DNA of 48,995 nucleotides from Leptothrix sp. (in: b-proteobacteria) (lineage in GTDB: Bacteria > Pseudomonadota > Gammaproteobacteria > Burkholderiales > Burkholderiaceae_C). A program made the position numbers and the translations under genes. The notes under the pieces were generated by a model. The model did no database searches and had not been told where the DNA came from. It saw only the letters and a list, made by a program, of their open reading frames with translations. The stretch covers positions 1-48,995 of the forward strand of contig PNKD01000016.1 of NCBI GenBank assembly GCA_013822265.1. Direction: 5' to 3'. This document shows, piece by piece, positions 1 to 11,574 of this stretch (position 1 is the stretch's first letter; each line of letters starts with the position of its first letter).

Positions 1-2116
<2,116 letters not shown>

Positions 2117-2281
2117 CGTACGCCGGCTGAGGAGGCGGGCGCGTCTCGCGCGCCAGCCGCGGCCTGCCGCATGGTCCACCCGGTGTGCACGAATCCGCGC
2201 GCCGGGCATACGATCCTGGCCGATGCAGAATGTAAGCACAAACTAACTAACAGTCCCTCTGCCCCAATCTTGGGCAGTGGC

Positions 2282-2310
2282 TTGAGTTTTTAGGGGGGTT
2301 CGGATAGCAT
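2282..2310 (+). promoter_or_regulatory. Putative sigma-70 promoter of the ribonuclease/barstar pair
   Basis: TTGAGT (2282-2287) and TAGCAT (2305-2310) are separated by exactly 17 bp in the relatively AT-rich stretch before the ribonuclease gene. Each hexamer matches the consensus at four of six bases. A transcript starting near 2317 would leave about 20 nt before the GTG at 2338, with an AGGG ribosome-binding motif at 2327-2330. The rest of 2117-2281 holds only GC-rich short hairpins. Confidence 0.45.
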
Positions 2311-2337
2311 TCTGGTTTGCATTTTCAGGGTAAACCC

Positions 2338-2775
2338 GTGTCCCGGATCGGTCTGGCCTCGTCGAGCGTTGGTCTGCGACGAGCGTTGCACAAGTGGGGG
2401 GCTGCCGTCGTGGTGGCCATCGGCTTGGCGACCGGTGGGGCAGCGACGACAGCGTCGGCCCGCACGCCGGACAGCCCGGCCGCCGTGGCCACGGTGGCCC
2501 TGGGCAGCTTGCCCGCCGAAGCGCAGGCGGTGCATGGCCTGATCCTGCGCGGGGGGCCGTTCCCCTACCAAAAGGACGGCACCGTATTCGGCAACCGCGA
2601 GCGGCTGCTGCCCCAGCACCCGCGTGGCCATTACCGCGAGTACACCGTCAAGACACCGGGCGCGTCGAACCGCGGTGCACGCCGCATCGTCTGCGGCGGC
2701 AAACCACCGACGCGACCGCAAGCCTGCTTCTACACCGACGACCATTACGCGAGTTTTCGTCGCATCGCCCCATGA
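2338..2775 (+). CDS. Secreted guanyl-preferring ribonuclease of the RNase Sa / barnase (N1/T1) family
   Basis: A small extracytoplasmic endoribonuclease. The first ~45 residues (arginine-rich start, then a hydrophobic GAAVVVAIGLATGGAATTASA stretch ending in an Ala-x-Ala site) look like a signal peptide. The mature ~100 residues closely follow RNase Sa: GPFPYQKDGTVFGNRE, then YREYTVKTPG with the catalytic Glu, NRGARRIVCGG with the catalytic Arg, and YTDDHYASF with the catalytic His. All three active-site residues are present. The GTG start at 2338 is preferred because AGGG sits 7 nt upstream and the putative promoter would start transcripts too close to a TTG at 2317. The stop overlaps the start of the barstar gene (ATGA), so enzyme and inhibitor are translationally coupled. 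The target (nutrient RNA or competitor cells) cannot be read from the sequence. Confidence 0.9.
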   Translation: MSRIGLASSSVGLRRALHKWGAAVVVAIGLATGGAATTASARTPDSPAAVATVALGSLPAEAQAVHGLILRGGPFPYQKDGTVFGNRERLLPQHPRGHYREYTVKTPGASNRGARRIVCGGKPPTRPQACFYTDDHYASFRRIAP

Positions 2776-3227
2776 ACGTCGACATGTCGATTTCCGAAAC
2801 CATCAAGCCCATGCCCAGGAGGATCGCGACCATGGAGTTGCAGACCATCCGACCGAACATCGTGCAGGCGATTCGAGCCTATCGTGTCGATGACCTGATG
2901 TCGGCGGCCGAAGCCGCCGGCCAGCACTTCCTCTATGCCAACCTGTCCTCGACGCAGTCGAAGCAGGAAGTGCTGGAGGGCATTGCCCAGGCCTTCACCT
3001 TTCCGGCCCACTTCGGCAAGAACCTCGATGCGCTGTACGACTGCATGACCGACCTCGTGCACAAGGCCGGCCAGCAGCCGGGCTTTGTCGTCGTGCTCGA
3101 GCAGATCCCGGACAACCCGCGCTTCGATCGCGAGGCGCGCGAGCAGCTGCTCGAGGTCTTCCGCGACGCCGCCGAGTACTGGGGCGAACGCCGAATACCG
3201 TTTAGGTGTTTCTATTCTTTTCAGTAG
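2772..3227 (+). CDS. Barstar-family ribonuclease inhibitor
   Basis: Intracellular inhibitor that binds and blocks barnase-like ribonucleases, protecting the producer before export. The 151-residue product carries a barstar core from about residue 22: LYANLSSTQSKQEVLEGIAQ, then FTFPAHFGKNLDALYDCMTD (the conserved F-G-x-N-x-D-A-L region that inserts into the RNase active site), and ending with EYWGERRIPFRCFYSF as is usual in this family. It begins at the ATG inside the ATGA overlap with the ribonuclease stop. An internal ATG at 2832, preceded by AGGA, would give a 131-residue protein closer to typical barstar length. Its stop codon lies in the left arm of an 18-bp inverted repeat. Confidence 0.9.
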   Translation: MNVDMSISETIKPMPRRIATMELQTIRPNIVQAIRAYRVDDLMSAAEAAGQHFLYANLSSTQSKQEVLEGIAQAFTFPAHFGKNLDALYDCMTDLVHKAGQQPGFVVVLEQIPDNPRFDREAREQLLEVFRDAAEYWGERRIPFRCFYSFQ

Positions 3228-3268
3228 CCCGCTCCCAAGAAACAGGGTCATGGGAGCGGGCTACTGAA
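3220..3268. repeat. 18-bp perfect inverted repeat at the 3' end of the barstar gene
   Basis: Arms 3220-3237 (TTCAGTAGCCCGCTCCCA) and 3251-3268 (its exact reverse complement) are separated by 13 bases. The left arm includes the last codons and TAG stop of the barstar gene. No T-tract follows on either strand, so it is more likely an mRNA-stabilising hairpin or a REP-like element than an intrinsic terminator. Confidence 0.7.
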
Positions 3269-3400
3269 GTGGCCCCCGCAGCGGTAGTGAAGCCGGCCGT
3301 GAAGGTGGTGCCCAAGAACGGCACCAACCCGAACTTCGGCATGAACATGCCGCTGATGAGCAGCGCCTTCGATACAGCGGCGTGGCTCAGCGCAGCCTGA
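3269..3400 (+). pseudogene. Unidentified short open C-terminal fragment
   Basis: After the inverted repeat the plus strand stays open to a TGA at 3398-3400 and would encode a short peptide running VAPAAVVKPAVKVVPKNGTN to WLSAA, with no ribosome-binding site or convincing start. It reads like the tail of a protein whose upstream part is gone, possibly removed when the RNase/barstar pair or the hairpin arrived. I do not recognise a family. The GC-rich repeat at 3403 and a strong terminator at 3502 follow on the same strand, which suggests a plus-strand transcription unit once ended here. The 300-bp stretch 3228-3525 holds nothing else. Confidence 0.25.
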
Positions 3401-3402
3401 AG

Positions 3403-3440
3403 AGCCCCCAGGCTCCCGCTGGTCGCCACCCCCCGAGGGG
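3403..3440. repeat. GC-rich intergenic repeat, copy 1
   Basis: AGCCCCCAGGCTCCCGCTGG followed by TCGCCACCCCCCGAGGGG. The same pattern (AGCCCCCAGGC, a variable 6-8 bases, GGTCGCCACCCCC, then a G run) occurs inverted at 18964-19005 and more diverged at 22251-22289. Such elements are common between genes in Burkholderiales and can fold into C-run/G-run hairpins. Confidence 0.6.
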
Positions 3441-3501
3441 ACACTGGCAGCGGCGCGGCGGCGCCGGCTCCGCGCCAGCGATTTGATCAAGGCCAGTGTC
3501 G

Positions 3502-3526
3502 AAGGGCTCCTGACGGAGCCCTTTTT
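3502..3526 (+). terminator. Intrinsic terminator between the barstar side and ksgA
   Basis: AAGGGCTCC (3502-3510), loop TGAC, GGAGCCCTT (3515-3523), then more T residues to 3526. The stem is perfect and the T-tract is on the plus strand. It directly abuts the ksgA stop on the minus strand, where it may also help end that operon although the T-tract is poor in that direction. Confidence 0.8.
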
Positions 3527-4359
3527 CATCGACGCGCCAGCGCCAAGTACTCGGCCACCGGCACTTCCTCTGCGCGGCGCTGCAGGTCGAAGTCGGTCTG
3601 CAGGCCCTGCTGCGTGATCCAGCGGCCCAGCGTGCCGCGCAGGATCTTGCGCCGCTGCGAGAAGGCCACCGCCACCAGCGCGCTCAGCCGGGCGGCATCG
3701 ATGCTGTCGTCGACCGGCAGCGGCTCCATGCGCACCACCGCCGAGTCGACACGCGGCGGCGGGTCGAAGGCCTCGGGCGGCACGTCGAGCACGCTCTCGA
3801 TGCGGTAGCGCCACTGCAGCATCACGCTCAGGCGGCCGTAGTCCTTGCTGCCCGGGGCCGCGGCCATGCGCTCGACGACCTCTTTCTGCAGCATGAAGTG
3901 CTGGTCCTGCACCACCGCGGTGGCCTCGAGCAGGTGGAACAGGATGGGCGTGCTGATGTTGTAGGGCAGGTTGCCGACCACGCGCAGCTTCTGGCCGGCC
4001 GCCGCCGCGAGCGCCTTGAAGTCGACCTGCAGCACGTCGGCCTCGACCACCGTGAGGCCGCCCTGGCGGCGCAGCCTGGCGGCGAGATCGCGGTCGAGCT
4101 CGATCACGGTCAGCGCGCCGCAGCGGTCGCGCAGCGCGTAGGTCAGGGCGCCGAGGCCGGGGCCGATCTCGACGAGGGCCTCGCCGGGCCGCGGGTCGAT
4201 GGCTCTGACGATGCCGTGGATGACGCCGTCGTCGGTCAGGAAATGCTGCCCGAAGCGCTTTCGGGCCAGGTGCGAGCCCCGGCCCGCCGAATACGCCGGG
4301 CGGTCCCCCAAAGGAACGCGGGCCGGATTGGGCCGGCCCGGCGCTCGGCCCGAGGTCAC
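3526..4359 (-). CDS. rsmA (ksgA): 16S rRNA (adenine1518-N6/adenine1519-N6)-dimethyltransferase
   Basis: Dimethylates two adjacent adenines near the 3' end of 16S rRNA during 30S assembly, using SAM. Motifs: RKRFGQHFL at about residues 33-41, SAM-binding [10 protein letters not shown] at 64-73, acidic [14 protein letters not shown], and the catalytic NLPYNIS at 130-136. At 277 residues it is slightly longer than usual because the first ~30 residues precede the conserved start of the family. The GTG start overlaps the surA stop by four bases (GTGA), which supports the long form through translational coupling; a shorter internal start is possible. In many Betaproteobacteria pdxA lies between surA and ksgA; here it is absent. 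Confidence 0.95.
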   Translation of the reverse strand: MTSGRAPGRPNPARVPLGDRPAYSAGRGSHLARKRFGQHFLTDDGVIHGIVRAIDPRPGEALVEIGPGLGALTYALRDRCGALTVIELDRDLAARLRRQGGLTVVEADVLQVDFKALAAAAGQKLRVVGNLPYNISTPILFHLLEATAVVQDQHFMLQKEVVERMAAAPGSKDYGRLSVMLQWRYRIESVLDVPPEAFDPPPRVDSAVVRMEPLPVDDSIDAARLSALVAVAFSQRRKILRGTLGRWITQQGLQTDFDLQRRAEEVPVAEYLALARR

Positions 4360-5690
4360 TGCGGCGGCTCGCGGTACTCGACGTAGGCGCGCGAGCGCAG
4401 TTCCTTCGTCCAGTCGAGGTAGGCCTGCTCGAAACGCTGCTCGCGCATGACGTTGCGCGCCTGCTCGCGCAACAGCTTGGGCTCGAGCAGGTGGTCGCGG
4501 CGCTCGAGCACCTGGATCAGGTGCACGCCGAAACGCGACACCACCGGCGCCGACAGGCCGTTCAGCGCCAGCGCGTTCATCGCCTCCTCGAACTCGGGCA
4601 CCATCACGCCGGGCGAGGCCCAGCCGAGGTCGCCGCCGGCGCTGGCCGAGCCGTCTTCGCTGAACTCGCGCGCGATGTCCTCGAACCTCTTGGCGCCGCT
4701 TTCTATCAGCCGCCGGTACTCGCCCAGCCGCCGCGCCGCCACCTCGGCGCTGAGTTGCGGCGAGGTGCGAAGCAGCACGTGGCGCGCGCGCGTCTGGGTG
4801 ATGCGGCCCAGCACGGCCTCCTTGCGCTCGAGCAGCTTCAGCACGTGGAAACCGGCGCCACTGCGCAGCAGTTCGCTCGTCAGCTCGCCGGGCTTGAGCG
4901 ACTTGGTGGCCTCGATGAAGACATCGGGCAGGCGCGATGCCGGGCGCAGGCCGATGACGCCGCCGGCCTCGCGGTTGCCGTCTTCCGAGACCTCACGCGC
5001 CACGGCCGCGAAGTCCTCGCCCCTGCGCACGCGCGCCAGCGCCAGCTCGGCCACGGCGCGACGGGCGGCCAGCGTGGCGGGGTCGGCGCCCTCGGGCACG
5101 GTGACCAGGATATGGGCGATGTTGGTCTCGGCGTCGACGTTGGCCTTGGCGCGCTGCTCGGCCAGGAAGGCGTCGACCTCGTCGTCGCTGAGGCGGATGC
5201 GGTTGTTGACCTCGCGCTCGCGCAGCCGCTCGATCATGATCTGGTCGCGCACGTTGGCGCGGAAGCGCGCGTAGTCGGTGCCCTCGGCGCGCAGCCGTTC
5301 GCGCAACGTCGGGATCGAGATCTGGTTCTGCGCCGCGACGCTCTGCACGGCGCGGTCGACCTCGTTGTCTTCCACGCGCATGCCGCTCTCGCGCGCCATC
5401 GTGATCATCACGCGCTCGTCGATCAGTGCGTCCAGCGCGAGCCGGCGCAGTTCGACCTCGGGCGGCAGCTTGGCGCCGCGCAGTACCTCGGCCTGGGCGC
5501 GTTCGATGCGCCGCTCGACCTCGCCGGCAGTGACCAGTTCCTGATTGACGATGACGGCGATGTAGTCGCCGCTGCGCGGCGCGCCGGCGCCCTGGGCCTG
5601 GGCGATGGTCCCGCTCAGGGCGGCGGCCAGCACGGCGGCGCCCCGCAAGGTGCGGGCGGCGGCGGGCATGCGGGTGAGAAAGTCAGTCAT
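4356..5690 (-). CDS. surA: Periplasmic peptidyl-prolyl isomerase/chaperone SurA
   Basis: Periplasmic chaperone that escorts unfolded outer-membrane proteins to the BAM complex. The 444-residue product starts at the ATG whose first bases overlap the end of lptD by 8 nt. A signal peptide ([20 protein letters not shown] through AQAQ) is followed by the SurA N-terminal domain ([20 protein letters not shown]) and two parvulin domains: the first around [14 protein letters not shown] to GFHVLKLLE, the second around [29 protein letters not shown] and [12 protein letters not shown]. Its neighbour lptD encodes one of the best-known SurA-dependent clients, a conserved operon partnership. Confidence 0.95.
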   Translation of the reverse strand: MTDFLTRMPAAARTLRGAAVLAAALSGTIAQAQGAGAPRSGDYIAVIVNQELVTAGEVERRIERAQAEVLRGAKLPPEVELRRLALDALIDERVMITMARESGMRVEDNEVDRAVQSVAAQNQISIPTLRERLRAEGTDYARFRANVRDQIMIERLREREVNNRIRLSDDEVDAFLAEQRAKANVDAETNIAHILVTVPEGADPATLAARRAVAELALARVRRGEDFAAVAREVSEDGNREAGGVIGLRPASRLPDVFIEATKSLKPGELTSELLRSGAGFHVLKLLERKEAVLGRITQTRARHVLLRTSPQLSAEVAARRLGEYRRLIESGAKRFEDIAREFSEDGSASAGGDLGWASPGVMVPEFEEAMNALALNGLSAPVVSRFGVHLIQVLERRDHLLEPKLLREQARNVMREQRFEQAYLDWTKELRSRAYVEYREPPQ

Positions 5691-8100
5691 AAACGGGTGC
5701 AGGGGGCCGGTCGGCGGCGGGTGACGCTCCACCACGCTCTTCGCGCAGCAGGCGGTAACCGGGGATATTGTCCTTCAAGACCCTGAGCGGGTTGGAGCCG
5801 AGGCGTGACAGGCCCACCAGCTCCAGCTGCAGCATCAACCGCGTGGTGGCTTCGCTGCGGCCCGTGGACAGCCGCTCGGCGACGAAGCGGCCGATCCAGC
5901 AGCCCGCGTCGTACTCCAGGCCGAGCACCGAGTCGGTGATGCGGCTGTCCTTCAGGCTGTAGTTGACACGGCCTACCGAGTACCAGCGGCCCCGGCAGCT
6001 GTTGTCGTCGCGCTGGGTCGAACCTGCCGAGCGTGTCGCAGAGGCCGCGCCGTAGATCGGCCACTGCCAGCCCAGTTCGACCTGCTCGTTGCGCCCGCGC
6101 GCCAGGCGGTAGGTGGCGCTGAGCGTGCGGAACGGGCCCGGCGCGTAGCGCGCGCCGATGATCGAGCGCACCGAGCGCCGCAGGTCGGTGCTGTACTGCA
6201 TCGCGGCGTCCAGCGTCCAGGCGGGAAAGACGCTGGTGCTGCCCAGCAGCAGGGCGTCGGACAAGCGCTGCTCCAGCGGCGCGCCGTCGACCGTGCCATC
6301 GGCATTGGCCGTGACGCGTTGGCCGCGGAACAGCACGCGCTGCACCAGCCCGAGGCGCAGCATCTCGGCGCCGCTGCGGCTGTCGACGAAGCGTGTCGTC
6401 ACGCCGGCGGTGAGCTGGTTCGCGTCGTTGACGCGGTCGACGCCCGAGAACTGGTTGTCGGTGTAGATCGATATGAAGTTGAAGTCCTTGGCCGCCGCGT
6501 CGTAGTTCGGCAGCTGGCTCTGCGCCCGGTAGGGCGTGCGCACGTAGAGCAGCCGCGGCTCCAGCGTCTGCCGCAGCTCGCGGCCGAAGGCCCGGGCCGG
6601 GCGCTCGAGTTCGAGGCCCGCGTCGAGGCTGAAGGTGGGGATGACGCGCTGCGCCTGCTGGCCTTGCTGGCGGTAGGCGGCGGCGTTGAGGCTCATGCGC
6701 GGCACCAGCCAGCCGCCGGGCTGGCGCCACGGGTGGCTGACATGGCCCAGCAGGTGCAGGCGCTCGCCATCCACGCGGCCGGCACGCGCCTCGGTGCCGC
6801 CCGGCAGCGTGAAGCGGTTGTATTCGGTCTGGACGGCGTACTGCCAGCCGCTGCGCTCGCCACCCAGGCGCATGCCGACCTGCGGCGTGCGCTCGTAGGG
6901 GGAGACGACGATCTGGTCACTGCCCTGCAGCACCTGCCATTTCAGCGCGCGGGCGTAGAACAGGCCTTCGCCCCGCGCGGCGGTGAACGGGTGCTCGACA
7001 GCCAGGCGCAGCGGCAGCAGCCGCGGCGTGAGGCTGCGCCCGGCATTCGGGAAGTCCTTCCACCACTCGTCGTCCGAGACCCGCACCAGCTCGGCGCGGT
7101 AGCGCGTGCCGCTGCCGAACTGGCCCAGCTGCGACCACTGCAGCGCTTCGCGCGACCGTTTGGCCAGACGGTCGTCGGGCAGCCAGTCCAGCGCCACTGC
7201 CCCCTCGTAGGCGGGCTGCAGGTAGCGGAACTCGCTGTCGAGCCCGAAGCCGCGGCGCGTGATGACGCGCGGCGTCAGCGTTGCGTCGCGCTGCGGCGCG
7301 ATGTTCCAGTACCAGGGCATCGAGAGTTCGATGCCGCTGCGGTTGTCGGTGTTGAACGACGGCGGCAACCACCCCGACTTGCGGGCGTCGGACAGCGGAA
7401 AGCTCAACGCCGGCAGCGCCAGGATGGGCACGCCCAGGAAGCGCAGCACCGCGCCTTCCGCCAGGCCCTCGTTGCGCTCGAGGTCGAGGCTGACGCTGTC
7501 GGTGCGCAGCAGCCAGGCCGGCTCTTCGGGGCCGTCGCGCGGGCAGCTGGTGTACTCGGCGCGCGTCGCCCGGGAGCGGGCGCTGTCGAGGAAGTCCAGG
7601 CGCTCGGCGCGCCCGCCCGCGCCGAGCTCGAAGAACTCGAATCGCGGCTCCAGGAAGAAGCCCTCGAAGCGCTGCACCTGCAGTTGCAGCTGCGGGCCGG
7701 TGTAGCGCGCCGCGCCTCGGGTGATGCTGACGCTGCCGCTGGCGGTGGCGAGATCCTGCGCGGCGTCGTAGGCCAGGCGGTCGGCCTTGACGACGGTGTT
7801 GCCGCGGCGGAACTCGACGTGGCCTTCGGCCAGCGTCTCCAGATCGGGCTGGCTGCGCAGGCGGTCGGCCTGCAGCACGGCGGGCAGCTGGCGCGAAGAC
7901 TCGCCGCGGGGCAGCGGTTGCAGGCTGCGGCTGGGCTGCAGCGCGGGCGCCGACGCCGCGACGCTGGCGGCCGCGGGCTGCGCGCGTACTGCGGCCGCGC
8001 CGGCCAGCAGGCCTGCCGCCAGGGCCAGCGGGGTGATTCGCATCGGAAACAAGGGCGGTCTGCGACGCCGACGGGGCGAGGGCGGATTCGTAGAATTCAT
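5683..8100 (-). CDS. lptD: LPS-assembly outer-membrane protein LptD
   Basis: Outer-membrane beta-barrel that, with LptE, inserts lipopolysaccharide into the outer leaflet. A signal peptide (MRITPLALAAGLLAGAAAVR, cleaved after AQ) precedes an LptA-like domain (LQADRLRSQPDLETLAEGHV, KADRLAYDA, SGSVSITRGAARYTG) and a large barrel (PLSDARKSGWLPPSFNTDNR region onward). Cysteines sit at YTSCPRDG on the N-terminal side and at NSCRGRWY and DAGCWIG near the C-terminus, consistent with the inter-domain disulfide of LptD. Two starts are possible: ATG 8100 (805 residues, Arg-rich leader) or ATG 8043 directly before the signal peptide; neither has a good ribosome-binding site. It heads the lptD-surA-ksgA operon. 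Confidence 0.94.
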   Translation of the reverse strand: MNSTNPPSPRRRRRPPLFPMRITPLALAAGLLAGAAAVRAQPAAASVAASAPALQPSRSLQPLPRGESSRQLPAVLQADRLRSQPDLETLAEGHVEFRRGNTVVKADRLAYDAAQDLATASGSVSITRGAARYTGPQLQLQVQRFEGFFLEPRFEFFELGAGGRAERLDFLDSARSRATRAEYTSCPRDGPEEPAWLLRTDSVSLDLERNEGLAEGAVLRFLGVPILALPALSFPLSDARKSGWLPPSFNTDNRSGIELSMPWYWNIAPQRDATLTPRVITRRGFGLDSEFRYLQPAYEGAVALDWLPDDRLAKRSREALQWSQLGQFGSGTRYRAELVRVSDDEWWKDFPNAGRSLTPRLLPLRLAVEHPFTAARGEGLFYARALKWQVLQGSDQIVVSPYERTPQVGMRLGGERSGWQYAVQTEYNRFTLPGGTEARAGRVDGERLHLLGHVSHPWRQPGGWLVPRMSLNAAAYRQQGQQAQRVIPTFSLDAGLELERPARAFGRELRQTLEPRLLYVRTPYRAQSQLPNYDAAAKDFNFISIYTDNQFSGVDRVNDANQLTAGVTTRFVDSRSGAEMLRLGLVQRVLFRGQRVTANADGTVDGAPLEQRLSDALLLGSTSVFPAWTLDAAMQYSTDLRRSVRSIIGARYAPGPFRTLSATYRLARGRNEQVELGWQWPIYGAASATRSAGSTQRDDNSCRGRWYSVGRVNYSLKDSRITDSVLGLEYDAGCWIGRFVAERLSTGRSEATTRLMLQLELVGLSRLGSNPLRVLKDNIPGYRLLREERGGASPAADRPPAPVYD

Positions 8101-8180
8101 TATCCATGAGGGGCGGGCGCAGGCCGGCCTCGCCCGGGCTGCGCCCCTTGTCGCCCCATCGCCCCACTTCAGGCCGCCGC

Positions 8181-8864
8181 GTGAATCCACCGTCCTCGTT
8201 GCCCGATGCCATTTCGGCGCTGCTGCGCTTCCAGGCCAGCACGCCGGCCGACGGCCTGCCGCCCTATGGCGCCGATCGCCTGCTCGCCGAACTCGAGCTG
8301 TTTGCCGCCTGGTGCGTGCAGCGCGAGTCGGGTCGCCCATGGGACGCGGCCGATCAGGCCTTGTGGGCGCGGGTGAGCGCGCAGCTCGTGGGCAGCGCCC
8401 AGGCGCAGCCCCGCATCGCGGTGCGTGCGCCGCGGCCGCCGGCCGCCGGCCCTGGTGGCGCCGAGTTGCTGGCCGGGCCGATCACCCTGGAGATCGCCGC
8501 GCTGCTGCGAGACGGTGGTGCGGCCGAGGACGAGGCCGCCGAGCTCGACCTCGCCATACGCTGGTGGGAGGGCGCCCGCCGTGAGAGCCTGCCGGTGGAC
8601 GCCGACTTCGGCGAGTGCTGGCGAGCACTGGAGTGGATGGGCCTGCTGCGCCAGCTGACGCTGCTGGGCCAGGCCTGCCGTGCGCGGCAGGAAGAAGCCG
8701 CGAACGGCGCGGCCGTCGAACCCAACCCGGCGCACGGCGCGAACGTGGCCAGTTTGCTGGCCGCCGCGAGCAAGGTGGCTTTGCGCTACGGGCCGCTGAA
8801 ACCGCTGCTGCGCCTGCTGCAGCCGCTGCAGGGCGAGACCGTGGGCGCGGGCTACACCTTCTGA
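8181..8864 (+). CDS. Shortened, apparently kinase-dead AmgK-like aminoglycoside-phosphotransferase-family protein
   Basis: In Betaproteobacteria lptD is commonly divergent from amgK, an anomeric MurNAc/GlcNAc kinase of the peptidoglycan-recycling bypass. This product matches the family's C-terminal half: LPPYGADRLLAELELFAAW, GPITLEIAALLRD, AIRWWEGARRESLPVDADFG, RALEWMGLLRQL and LRYGPLKPLLRLLQ. Two things are missing. The N-terminal ATP-binding lobe (about 100 residues) is absent. The catalytic segment, where the family has an H-[RG]-D loop, an N-L-[ML] and a DFQDA metal motif, is replaced by VRAPRPPAAGPGGAELL. The frame is nevertheless open for 227 codons from GTG 8181 (252 from ATG 8106, whose extra Arg/Pro-rich leader looks non-coding). 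It may be a remnant or a repurposed domain. Its usual partner murU does not follow. Confidence 0.7.
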   Translation: MNPPSSLPDAISALLRFQASTPADGLPPYGADRLLAELELFAAWCVQRESGRPWDAADQALWARVSAQLVGSAQAQPRIAVRAPRPPAAGPGGAELLAGPITLEIAALLRDGGAAEDEAAELDLAIRWWEGARRESLPVDADFGECWRALEWMGLLRQLTLLGQACRARQEEAANGAAVEPNPAHGANVASLLAAASKVALRYGPLKPLLRLLQPLQGETVGAGYTF

Positions 8865-8987
8865 CGCGCCGACGCGCTGCTCCGTGCACCGGCCCGGCGC
8901 AGTGGCCGGCCAGCCGCGACAATGCGCTGCTCCCCCACTTGCCCACCCCTCCGATGCCCGGCCCCGGCATGCGGTGGCCGCTCGCCG

Positions 8988-10856
<1,869 letters not shown>

Positions 10857-10899
10857 CCACGGACAATCGCGGCGACGCTGCCGCCCGCGCCACGACGAC

Positions 10900-11556
10900 A
10901 TGGAATACGCCGCCTTCCTCATCGACTTCATCCTGCATGTCGACCGCCACCTGTCCGAGTTCGTCACGGCCTACGGCGCCTGGGTCTACGCGCTGCTGTT
11001 CCTGATCATCTTCGTCGAGACCGGGTTGGTGGTGATGCCCTTCCTGCCCGGCGATTCATTGCTCTTCGTGGTCGGCGCGCTGTGCGGCGTGGGGCTGATG
11101 AGCCTGCCGCTGGCGATGCTGCTGCTCACCGTGGCGGCGATCCTGGGCGACCAGACGAACTACTCGGTAGGCCGCTACTTCGGCCCCAAGGTCTTCGGCT
11201 GGCAGAACTCGCGCTGGTTCAACCGCGACGCCTTCGACCGCACGCACGCGTTCTACGAGGAGTACGGCGGCATCACCATCGTGATCGCGCGCTTCATGCC
11301 CTTCCTGCGCACCTTCGCGCCCTTCGTCGCCGGCGTGGCCGAGATGACGCGCAGCAAGTTCACGGCCTACAACGTCGGTGGTGCCGTGCTCTGGGTGTGC
11401 GGCGTTTCGCTGGCCGGCTACCTGTTCGGCAACCTGCCCTGGGTGCAGAAGAACCTGTCGATGATCATCTGGGCCATGATCCTGGTGCCCGGCCTGATCG
11501 TGCTGTTCGGCGCCTGGAAGGCCGGCCGCCAGAAGGCATCGCGCCGCGCGGCCTGA
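10900..11556 (+). CDS. DedA-family inner-membrane protein
   Basis: Members of the DedA family are multi-pass inner-membrane proteins linked to membrane lipid (undecaprenyl phosphate or phospholipid) translocation and to maintenance of proton motive force. The 218-residue product shows the family hallmarks in order: FVETGLVVMPFLPGDSLLF near residue 38, GDQTNYSVGRYFG near 88, and RFMPFLRTFAPFVAG near 131, plus terminal hydrophobic helices (WAMILVPGLIVLFGAW) and a basic tail. It is closest to the YqjA/YghB type by these motifs. It lies just after the ABC exporter and converges with the M20 dipeptidase, leaving only 18 bp between stops. Confidence 0.92.
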   Translation: MEYAAFLIDFILHVDRHLSEFVTAYGAWVYALLFLIIFVETGLVVMPFLPGDSLLFVVGALCGVGLMSLPLAMLLLTVAAILGDQTNYSVGRYFGPKVFGWQNSRWFNRDAFDRTHAFYEEYGGITIVIARFMPFLRTFAPFVAGVAEMTRSKFTAYNVGGAVLWVCGVSLAGYLFGNLPWVQKNLSMIIWAMILVPGLIVLFGAWKAGRQKASRRAA

Positions 11557-11574
11557 GCGCGCCGGCGGCGGCGT

